From: Protea cynaroides
Taxonomy: Eukaryota; Streptophyta; Magnoliopsida; Proteales; Proteaceae
Reading direction: 5' to 3'
NCBI GenBank assembly: GCA_028583415.1
Contig: CM053274.1
Span: forward strand, 94,334,549-94,398,548
DNA: 64,000 nucleotides
Of the stretch, positions 49,430 to 59,994 are shown in pieces (position 1 is the stretch's first letter; every line of letters begins with the position of its first letter). The position numbers were made by a program, and so were the translations under genes. The notes below the pieces were generated by a model. It was not told the DNA's origin, did not search any database, and saw only the letters and a list, made by a program, of their open reading frames with translations.

Positions 49430-51519
49430 ACTTAGATTCTATGATGCATCTAATTCCACCTTTTGAACGTGGCCATGCATCATACAGATCCTGAATTCAT
49501 GACCAGATAATATGAACCCTCCACCAAGTTTGTGAAATGGTAGTTGGAGAAATCTGCACCCAATGGAAACTGCCTTTAAGAAGTGAGCTCGCCCTTCTGT
49601 CATGGTGAAGGTCTATTAGACTTCATAATGTCGTATATATATGAGACAGAAAAAGAATGAATGAAAACCTGATTCCTACCCCAGCTGAACTTACTCGAGG
49701 GCTGATGTTAGAGTACTTGACATAAGATTATTGGTAAAATGGGAAAAATGGGAAAAATGGTAGCCAAGATGATACAGGAAAAATGGCAGAGGCTTCACTT
49801 GTAATCGATTACCATAGGCTTTTATTTGTGTTCTTTCAAATATAAAAATGATACAGGAAGGAATGTTAATGGAGGGGAAGAAGGAGAAGTGGGACAAAGT
49901 CCCAACTTTCAGCAGGGCAAAGCCTGCTAAACGAATGAATTCTAACTACAGACCTCAAAAGGAAACAGTGGAAACCTTAAAATATACAAGAGGGGCCTAG
50001 AGACTCCTTTGGGCTTCCATGGCCAAACTTCCCGTGAAGTTAAGTCAAATGGCTGTTGAGAACCAGATGGTCATAAATAACCATCTTTCTTATTTCTGAG
50101 ACACAGAAATAAATGCCAAACCAGACTTCATAAGCTTCAAACAAACAGAATCCATATGGTAATATCTCCTCATGAATCCCAATTGAAAGCTTAAAACTGT
50201 AATCCAACTTTATATTTCCCCATTCCCTGAACTGAGGACGTGAAGAAACTGTGCGTAATTTGGTCTCTTGAATAGCTTTATTACGGTAGCTCTTGTTTTT
50301 CCCTGGCACTTACAAGCCACATCTGCTACATTGTCTCTTGAAACCGTAGCATGTTCTTTTGAACGATTGTTCGGTTGTGCTGTAGAGTTCCTGTTGGCCT
50401 CTGTATCCTGTAGTCTCTGTTTCTCATGCAATGCTGATGATCAGAGTGCAGATGCTGTTCCGATCCATTTTCCGTACTCTTTTAAGTGTGAACATAACAT
50501 AGGGAAACCTCCCAAACTCCAGTGATGATCGAATTTAAATCAATGGGAGTTCCAGCCACTTCAACTCAGTCGTGCACCATTGTTGGGTGGGATCTCAAAA
50601 GGGGAGAAGGAGGATGGGGAGGAGTATGGCTGCATTGGTTATAAACAGATATTCCCTTAAAGTTTTCCCTTAAAGTTTTAAGGCTACATTTGGGCATTTT
50701 TGATTGACAACAGGAAAACAACAGAAAAGATGGGCCTTGTTGTAATTGAAACTCCCTCTCTCTCTCTTCCCTCTCCTTTCCTCGAGCTCTCCTTTGAAAA
50801 CTATGATTCCGGGGACCCAAAATGCCTTGCCACCATCCAGTGCTGCAGTGACATCTCCATCACCATCAGTATTGACTATCGACACCAAAGGGTCTCCAAC
50901 ACTGAAGGGAGAATCAGTTCTCTTGCAAGCAGCCAGATATTGACATGCAGCTAAAGAGTAAAATTGTTCTTTGAAGCCTAACCATATAGTATTATGTTGC
51001 GTAGATTGCAGGGATAAGGGATGGTTACCTGTGTCCTGGATGGAATCATTGCTTGTACAGAAGGATTTTCATATTTTCCGTCATAGTTTGAAAGCCACCT
51101 TAGTCTGGATCTCTTATACTGATAAAGCAAGTGTCCCGCTGCTGGACTAAGAAAATAAAATTGAGTCATATATCCAGTCAATTGGGAAACCAGAGTGTAG
51201 CAGAGACGGCACCATGTAATGGTGTATTTGGTGGTTAAACACATGAAACATTAGAGATAAAGTAGTTTTCTTGGCTATTCATCCTTATTGCAGCTGATTT
51301 CAACTTCATGAACACAATTCATTTTCCATTGATCGGATGTAATTATTCCAGATTGAAATATTGAACAGTGTACTTCAATTCCTTGGTTCTGTACATTGTG
51401 GGCTGTGTTCTGAACCCCCCACAAAAGAATGGTCTATCATGCCAGTGACCGTATAATATGATATTGAAATTAAAGGTGTAGCTAATGACCCACCCAAATC
51501 ACTACTCAGAGATGATTGT
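49430..51519. other. Spacer with unassigned exon-like pieces (minus strand)
   Basis: Three minus-strand stretches look exonic. The first starts after a pyrimidine tract plus AG near 51152 and encodes HLLYQYKRSRLRWLSNYDGK, ending CAG|gtaacc near 51026. The second is open at 50925-50760 with NTDGDGDV. The third is open at 50438-50210. They match no family I know and are not firmly linked, so no gene is called. Confidence 0.3.
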
Positions 51520-51640
51520 CCCTGAAATGGTGAAAATAATTCTGCTGCCTCCCCACAATTTCTTAATCATCAACCTTGGAGATAGACTTGGTCGTGGAGC
51601 AATAGTTGCTTGAAGCAGGTTGTGGTCTGATGTTATACCG
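51520..51640 (-). pseudogene. Decayed DYW-domain fragment beside the DYW PPR gene
   Basis: On the minus strand, sequence similar to the end of the neighbouring gene can be followed. It has an ISKV-like stretch, an in-frame stop, then EIVG and FHHFRD, corresponding to ISKVYSREIVV and FHHFRDG at the C-terminus of the PPR protein ending at 51885. Frame shifts and stops rule out function. It looks like the remnant of a tandem duplication. Confidence 0.6.
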
Positions 51641-51884
51641 AGGGGTGGATGCAAGCAACAACCTGTTTCCTACAATGAAGATGCAAGGCCCTTCCTTGTC
51701 TCATTTGCCAATGTCCAATTAGAGAAATTTGTAGATCTCATCACTAAGTTCAATCATGCTGCACCCAAGAACATTCTGAACTCCATCTTCCCCCTCATAT
51801 CTCAACCATTGATCTATTCTCCTGTCAGAATATATTTTACAGATAATATTTGTGTGGTATTGAAGTTAACATCTGAGTAAATTC

Positions 51885-53768
51885 TCACCAAAAATCATTA
51901 CATGAACATGACCCATCCCGAAAATGGTGAAACCGGTTCCGATCTCTCACCACAATTTCTCGACTATAAACCTTTGAAATGAACTTTGTAGCAGAGTGAC
52001 AGTCTCTACAAACACGCAAGTTCTTCACAATACGGATTGGGCTCCCTGGTTTGGTATTCAGAAGTGCAAAAGCAATGGCCAGCTTCTCACTGTGCCTATT
52101 CAATGCATCTTCCTTGTCTTCCTCATCAATGTCTAGAAATACCTCAGATGTTGTAGGGTTGTAGCCAGCCTTTTTCATCTCCCTCTGCATCTCATCCACC
52201 ATCTTGTAGATCTCTTTGTACTGGCCATGAGTTTTATCTCCTGAAGTGAATTCATAGATCTCATTGTTCAGCTCAATCTTGGTGCATCCTGGGACCTTCC
52301 TGACCCCCCTCATTCCCATCACTTCTCTAATCTTTGTTTTTTTCTCCCATCGGAACATTTTTGCGTAGATGTTCGATAACAAGACATAATTTGATCCATG
52401 CATAGGCTCAGTTCCTATTAGCTGTTTACTGATGCTCTCACTAAGCTCAAGCTCCTCATGAACCTGACAAGCATTAACCAAGGTTCGCCAAATTATGGGA
52501 TTTGGCTCAATAGGCATCTCTTGAACGAAGGCCAGGGCTTTTCGGACAAGCCCGGCTCTGCCAAACAAATCCACCATGCAACCATAGTGTTCTATCTTAG
52601 GCTCAATGGCAAACTCAGACCTCATCGAATCAAAATAATGTTGACCCTCTTCTACCATCCCAGAATGGCTACATGCTGAAAGCAATCCAATGAAGGAAAC
52701 ATCATCCGGGCGAACCCCAGCTCTCTTCATCTCTTCAAAGAAAGCAATAGCCTCTGCCCCACGGCCATGCATAGCCATACCCACAATCACTGAAGTCCAA
52801 GACACTATTGTCTTTTCATTCATCTTTCTAAATAGTCTCACAGCTTCATCAACATCACCACACTTGGTAAACATGTCAATGAAAGCATTGCAGAGCTCTA
52901 CTGTCTTTGGAATCCCTTCTCTTTCAACATAAAACTCAACCCACTTCCCCAGTTCAAGAGCACCCAAATCAGCACATGCAGAAAGAACCAAAACCACAGT
53001 AACTTCATCGGGTCTAACTCCAGCAATCTGCATTCTCCGAAATAGTTCGACAGCATCTGTAGACCAACCCAGACGTGCATAACCCCCAATCATCGCACTC
53101 CAAGTCACCGGGTTCAACTTGGGCATTTCATCGAACACCATGCGAGCAAACTTAATTCCCCCAGCACAGCTGGAGTACATGTGAACCATAGTGTTCTGAA
53201 CATAAAGATCGGTATCGAACCCAAGTTTAGCGACGGACCCATGAACTTGTTTACCCAAATTCAGGTCAAGGAGGCCAGCACAGGCTTTGAGGAGGAAGGG
53301 GAAGGTGAATTTATTGGCCGGGACAGACAAGCGAAGCATGAGATGGTAAGAAGAGATGGCATTGTGCTTGGCGTTGCTAGTTTGAGCGTAGGCTCGAATG
53401 ATGGTATTAAAAAGAAAGGTGTCGTAATGGGGTTTGGCATTGGAAATGGGGTCAATGTCGGAGAAGATGAGCGAGACGGCATAGTCGATAACGTTGAGAT
53501 CGGAGGATGTGGAAGCGAATTTGGTGAGGACAAATGGGTTGTTTTGGAGACCAGATTTGAAGAGGTGAGCGTGGACTTGAGTGAGTTTAGGGACGGAATT
53601 ACAGGTCTCTAGCAGAGCTAAACAGCTCTGTTCTGCTGCTCTCATGCTGCTGCACTTGTTGCTGTCTGAATAGTGAAGCACAGATGTTCCTGTTTTTGAA
53701 GGTAGTATTAAGGTGGACATTGTTTTGAAAGAGCGACTAGATTTGGTTTTGATCGAGGGATAATGCAT
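51885..53768 (-). CDS. PLS-class PPR protein with E and DYW domains (organelle RNA editing factor)
   Basis: An intronless 627-aa frame. P-L-S repeats are visible from about residue 105 to 420: TFLFNTIIRAYAQ, VTWSAMIGGYARLG, VSWTSVIVGMAMHGRG, VSFIGLLSACSHSG, GCMVDLFGRAG. An E/E+ region (NYVLLSNIYAK, VPGCTKIELNNEIYEF) follows, then a DYW cytidine-deaminase domain. The zinc and catalytic motif HSEKLAIAF (His559, Glu561) and CRDC (587-590) are intact, as is the second zinc site at the C-terminal CSC. The protein ends DFW instead of DYW, a tolerated variant. Such proteins perform C-to-U editing at specific sites in chloroplast or mitochondrial transcripts. The Met at residue 17 (STLILPSK) may be the real start; the Ser/Lys-rich N-terminus fits an organelle transit peptide. 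The orthologue and editing site cannot be named from sequence alone. Confidence 0.95.
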   Translation of the reverse strand: MHYPSIKTKSSRSFKTMSTLILPSKTGTSVLHYSDSNKCSSMRAAEQSCLALLETCNSVPKLTQVHAHLFKSGLQNNPFVLTKFASTSSDLNVIDYAVSLIFSDIDPISNAKPHYDTFLFNTIIRAYAQTSNAKHNAISSYHLMLRLSVPANKFTFPFLLKACAGLLDLNLGKQVHGSVAKLGFDTDLYVQNTMVHMYSSCAGGIKFARMVFDEMPKLNPVTWSAMIGGYARLGWSTDAVELFRRMQIAGVRPDEVTVVLVLSACADLGALELGKWVEFYVEREGIPKTVELCNAFIDMFTKCGDVDEAVRLFRKMNEKTIVSWTSVIVGMAMHGRGAEAIAFFEEMKRAGVRPDDVSFIGLLSACSHSGMVEEGQHYFDSMRSEFAIEPKIEHYGCMVDLFGRAGLVRKALAFVQEMPIEPNPIIWRTLVNACQVHEELELSESISKQLIGTEPMHGSNYVLLSNIYAKMFRWEKKTKIREVMGMRGVRKVPGCTKIELNNEIYEFTSGDKTHGQYKEIYKMVDEMQREMKKAGYNPTTSEVFLDIDEEDKEDALNRHSEKLAIAFALLNTKPGSPIRIVKNLRVCRDCHSATKFISKVYSREIVVRDRNRFHHFRDGSCSCNDFW

Positions 53769-55848
53769 AGTAATGGTAGCTCCTATATCTTCATGGATAG
53801 AAAATTGGCAATGGAGCTTCTCACTCTCTTGCTGGTGAATTCAGTTTCTTCTATTTACGTGATACGACGTTGACAGTCTGAAACCATGCAACGGTAGCCT
53901 CTTAAAGCCGCGAACTGGAGTCACGATATACCTTTTAAAAGCTCCAGGCTCCAAGTCCAGGCTCCAGTTGATTGCGTAGAAAATTGAGGGAATCTCAATT
54001 TGGAAATTTTGTAATCAGTCACATTGTGTAATTAATTCTAAAATATATCAAATTCATTTGTTTTAATTTTATTATACTTTACCATTAATTTTTTTTTATT
54101 TTAAAAAATAAAATAAATTTTACAATGAAAAGTAAAATTACTAAATATGATATGGATTTTAGATAAATTACACAAATCATAATTATAATTTTTTTTTTCT
54201 TTCCAAAGTGATTTCACTTCCCCTTGCTTGCAGCAAAAAGTTTACAGTCTTTTATAGCCCTTAGACTTTCAAGGATGTCATACCACATGGCAAATTTCGA
54301 TTGAAACTTAACAAGTGAGTAAAGGATCCTGGGGCAAATTTTAGACCACATCTGATCCATCACAGGGCAGATCAAATTTTAAATTGGAATATAGAAAAAC
54401 TCTTACCAATAGATAGGTATGTAGGAATTGGAAAAAAAAGAGCAGCTTCAAATTAAATCCAAGTATGCTTATTAACTCTTGGACAACCAGCAAACTCCCA
54501 TTCTGGTTAAATTTGAATCTAAACCTATCAGGGGGAAATATATATATCCAGCAAGGCAAAAAAAAAAAAGAGGGTTGACAAGTCTATTGTACAACAGATT
54601 GTTAGTTGAACAATAGGACCCATTGGCAATTGCCATCTGATTTCTTCACCATTAGATGTTAAATCTGTGGTTCAGGGAAAATACATTATTTCTGTTTCTT
54701 ATGTTCCTACTTCCTCTTATTGGTGCTTTTTTTGATAGCCATTGAAGATGCAAAAACGAGACATTGCAGTTCTGTTGGTGCGATAACTTCCGAAGCTTTA
54801 CTGAATGTACCTATTCAACAAAATTTTTAAACAAGGGTCCATAATCTTTGCAACTCTGATTTGATTTAACCCTTTTGAACCATATTATCATATTATGTAA
54901 GATTCGTCCATTCATGCTGGATGGGATTCCTCTTTTTTCCAGCCAAAGTAGGTTTACATATATCTCTTTTCCGGCACATTCCGAACATGACAGCAATTTC
55001 TTGGGACCTCTAATCTTTATTTATGAATCTTGCTAGCAACTGATTCAAGGAATGTTGCAATTTCTTGGGTTCACTAATTGTATATATAAATAGTGTTAGC
55101 AACTGCTGCAAGAAGTTTACACTCGTTACACAGTGACAATTGCTTGCGGTCAAAAAAGGCAACCTCAATGCACCTGTAATTGAGAAAGAACAAGAAGAAA
55201 AAACCATACAACCATCGTTGCTTTCTTTGATAGTTAACTTCAGAAAGGAAGCCTGGGCCCTGGAATACTCGTCCAAGTAAACTCCCACTGAACCTTCATT
55301 ATCGAGTCCATGTTTCTTATTTGCATGTCAATCGATGTCAAACAAGTGTTGGGGAAAGACTCTCTCCATGGCTGATATTAGGAAAATTTTGAAAATGTAA
55401 TTTAAAAAAAAAAATGGAAATGTGGAGTGCAATGGGGTACCCTTTTTGACAGCATGACCCTTGATTCTTCAACTCAAAACTCTGATGCATCCCCACCCTT
55501 TTGCACACTATGACGAGTTACTGCGTTCTTTTTTCCACTGCCAAAAAGCAGCTGCCCCTGCAAAGCAAATTGAGAATCACAAAGGAAATGCATTGGGCTA
55601 CTAATAAGTGCTTGCAATTAAAAGTGTCATAAATCTCATTCAAGTTGGGAATCATTGAAAAATATAATTAATAAGACTACATGTTACAGTGCAGTAACAG
55701 AGGGAACATCAAGTTTCCTAGATTTAGCATTGAAGTTCATTATTTATGTAGTCGAAAAAATATGTTTCTGGATACTATCCTGATGAAAACCATCAGTAAC
55801 ATCATACAGAAAACAAATCTGTACTTCAGAGGTATGTAAGTATACCTT
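53769..55848. other. Spacer between the DYW PPR gene and the PPT1/COQ2 3' end
   Basis: Holds the DYW gene promoter side (53769 onward) and the presumptive 3' UTR of PPT1/COQ2 just below 55849. Otherwise AT-rich with no recognised gene. Confidence 0.5.
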
Positions 55849-58800
55849 TCATGATGTTAGTTTTCCAACTAGGATCCCACTGAAGATAATAGCTCCAAAC
55901 CACTTATTTGACACAAACCTAGCAAGATAGCAAAGATTGTTTAGAGACACTTAGCCTTTTCCTTTTTAATGGTGGTTTGGCTATAAACCTTACCTACAAA
56001 CATGAAAAGAATTTATAACCACTTTAAGTGATGCTTTAGCCTAATGGAAGAACTGAATAAACTGTCAAATGGAATTCAAATTTGAACCAAATTTCTCAAA
56101 ACCCCACTATATTAATTACAATAATATTTTGGTGTCATGTTTTGGTAATACATGACATGTCATAAATTTAGTCAGGCTGACCAAAGAACTAAAAACATTA
56201 CAGATCACATATAAATAGTGTGGAATGAACCTCAGAATTCTAGAGATGCTGAATAACAAATATTACCAAGTACTGATCTCCTTAAATCACGATCCTCAAA
56301 TCACGAGATTGTTGTCTAGCTTATGTAATGGCTCCTAAGCATGTTATGTAAAGGTGTTGATTCTATCATTTCCTAAAGTTCTACATTTCCATCATTTCCA
56401 ATGATCATCACAATATTTCCATGGACGTCAAAGATTTCAATGTCCTTTTATGTGCAGGAAAAAAAAAAGTTCAGTCCAAAAAACAAAATTACATATTTTT
56501 CCTTTAGAACCTTAAACCAAGAATTGTCTTCATAACTTGACTATTCAATTCAAAAGTAAATTAATACTGACAACACAATTAAGAATATTTTCTAAGTTAC
56601 TTCTAAAAGAAATCTTTCAGACACACCCAAGATTAACCTAACCAAGACTGACCAAAGCCAAAAAATCTAATACCTATAAGGAAGAATATAACAGTAAAAG
56701 TAGAAAATTCACAGCTTGCCTTAAGTAATAAAATCAAATTTACCAATATATATTAGAAGTTAGAACTCATATTTTTTTAGAAAGCAAACAGATATGACAA
56801 GCCTCTGTTTAGATTAGGACTTTTCTTTTATTTATCCCTTGAAGGCCAACTAATTTGGGGGTGTTGCAGTCATAGTTGTCAAGGCGCCGCCTAGATGCCC
56901 AAGCACCCTTGTGACACCTTGGAAAATCGGGTACTTTGGTAGCCCAGGCGGGCGCCATGGGCGCCTAGGCACCCCCATTAGGCCTCCAATGCTTTGGTTC
57001 GCCTTGGCGCCTTGATAACTATGGTTGCAGTTACACTGAAGAAGGCTTAAGCAACAGGTTCATGCTCCATCATGTGGAAATGCTTGCCCGCAGGTCATGA
57101 CTTTAATTAGAAGCATTATATGTTCTTAGTTTTCTAACTTTAAATAATTAAATAAAGAAGAACAGCAAGTTGATTTTGTAGTTACTCAAGAAAATATGAT
57201 TTTTCAACTCTATGCTATGAATACCATATGTAACTACGCTCTAGCAACTTAAATAACATACGGGAGAGCTAAAAAACCGAGAATAGGCATTTCCCCATCT
57301 AACTAGAAGGACCTCAGCATCAAGAAGAGTTAATGGATCCTATTCAAGGCAAGCACAAAGGAAAGAAGATTGTCAATATGAACCCCCAAAAATAAAAAAA
57401 ATTTGATGAAGGTCGACTAGTTTGATGAAAAGCATAAGATAAAGAATAAAGAATAAAGAATGAGAGAATTTGGCACTGTGCACATCTACAAACTGTCTTC
57501 AGTTTCTATGCATGCTGTCAATTAATTAGACTGAATAAGATTTTCCGGTCATTGTTATCTTTTAGCTGAAGTCCACCATCCACCCAAAAGTCAAAAGGTG
57601 AATCACTGATTGAAGCGCAGGCTTAGGCAGGCCTAGATGCATCATCAATGGTAATGGCAATGGAATGGGTTCACCCATAACATACTCCTTTCAAAATATT
57701 GCAAAATGATGACAGGCCCACACAGAGAACTATGCATGGGCTATTGGGCTCACTTATTTTACAAGGTAATTAGGGAAAGTCAAGTACACGGAGTTTTTTC
57801 AAACACAATACCAGCCCTTACCTAGTAACATAGTTCTAAATTTCGAATTTCCACCGAAATATAGGGTTGAAACAAAAAAGTCACAAATTTCAGTCCAAAT
57901 CACTGCTTCAACCATGTTCCGGTCGAAATCTCTAGTTTTGGCGGAAAATTGGTCTAAACACCTTATAAAATATCAAATTTTGACCGAAACTTAATGTACT
58001 CTGACCTTAGAAATTAGAGTAGTACAAGACAGTGTTGCACCCCTATTTTAAACAAGGTCTAGATACCCGTCGTTAGCAAAAAAATAAATGTCTTTTAACT
58101 TTTATATTTCATTTACTTAAGATATTATTCATAAATAAGCAAACACCCCCTATTAATCCAATAAAAATAGTCTAAAATTCAAATTTCAAAAGAATAAAAA
58201 ATTTACTTTTCAGTTCAAGAACAAAAACTGGATTTTCGATCGCAGGGCGATTTTCAATTTTCAAATGCTGGCTTTTTTCTCCAATCTAAAAATTTCATAC
58301 AAATTATTAGATTTAAACATCATTAAAAACCAAGAGTCTACCAAAATAATCTTTTGTTTTGTTGTATAAGAAATTATTTCCATTCAGACGACTTTAAAAA
58401 AGCATTTGCATACTCCGAACAAGGTTTGACCGGAATGTAACTCTTTCAATATAATTCAGATTCAAGCAATCTCAGATTTGTTGCAAAGCTAATTATGCTA
58501 ACTTCCAACAAATTTGACATTGCTTGAATTCCAAGTTACTGAAGGAGTTATGCTCTGGTCAAACCTTGTTTGAAGTATTCAAATGCTATTTAAAGTCATT
58601 TGAATAAGAATAATTTTTTGGACATTAAAGCAAAATATTATTTTGACGAACTCTTGGTTTTTAATGATATTTTACTTTAATAAGATTTATGAAATTTTCA
58701 GATTGGAGAAAAAAAGCTCTAGCATTTAAATGTTGAAAATTGTATGGCGATCGAAAATCCAGTTCTTGTTTTTGAACTGGAGAGTTGACTTTTTATCCTT

Positions 58801-59954
58801 TTAGAATTTGTATTTTAAAATATTTTTATTGGATTCAATTAGAGGGGGGAGAGGTGTTTACTTAAATGATATTGGTCATAAATAAGTGCTACCTATTTAA
58901 CTCTCAATACAATCCTCAGGTTCTAGCATACATTACAATATTATGATAAGACATAGAAATACCATTTGGGATTTTTTGTGTGCAAATTAATCAATGCATA
59001 TGCTAAGAAGGTTAAAAATGCATCACACAAACAAATTGGGCTCAAAAACCAGTTTTTTTTGCCACCGAAACTGATTTCGAAACTTGACAATTCTTTTTTT
59101 TCCATGGTTTTGGTTTTTGGCTTTTGGCCTGGCCGAAACCAGGCATGAAACTGAAATTCCAATCCTTCCTTAGTAAGGACATAGCATACTAAAAAAATTA
59201 GGGGAGAAGCACCAAAATCTATCCACTCCTGTTGCCATCACTACTTGTAAACTTGAACCACATGTAAAGATAACCATCAAAACCTGCAACGATGTCTGTA
59301 ACAATATAATATTTTACTCTAAAGTAGGTACTCACATCCTATTGCAGTCAGCACGACTTGACAGGTCAACTGTCCAAATCTGCCATGCTAAATGTCCAGA
59401 TGCAGCCATCAGAGAGGCATAGTATGGCCATCCTATACAACAGAATATATTTATGAAAGTCAAAATCATTCATCAGCCAAGGCTGGTAAACATGGAAGGC
59501 CAAAAACAAGAAAATACCTATATCTGCATTAAATCCACAAAGAGTAAGACTGCTAATACATGCAATCGCAAATCCAGTAACCCAGTTCTTTGTCAAATCC
59601 CCAAACCTCAATGCCGTGGATTTAACACCCACTTTCAAGTCATCTTCTTTGTCCTGAGTAAATTACATAAAATATCTTTCAGTAAATAACGAATAAATAA
59701 TGCGTATTTCAACTTTACTCTGATAGGAAATGTCCACATTTTTTTTTCCAACTCAAAATGCCTTGCAAAGACATTCATGATGCCACAAGATGAGTTTTAA
59801 AAGAGATATATATCTTGCTAGAAACTACATATATCTCACGATATTGAGACATTCTCAAATTTTCTCAATCTATTACACCAAAAAAATATTACAAAGAATC
59901 TGAGTTCACAATAAGACATTAATGTTGCATGATCTCAGTGTTAACTTGCACATA

Positions 59955-59994
<40 letters not shown>

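Noticed and set aside
53181..53612. 143-codon plus-strand frame
   Set aside because: Antisense to the DYW PPR coding sequence; long frame explained by codon bias of the real gene.
57830..59160. Extending the large palindrome to the CCGAAA-rich flanks
   Set aside because: The outer similarity is low-complexity and not clearly inverted, so only 58116-58885 is claimed.
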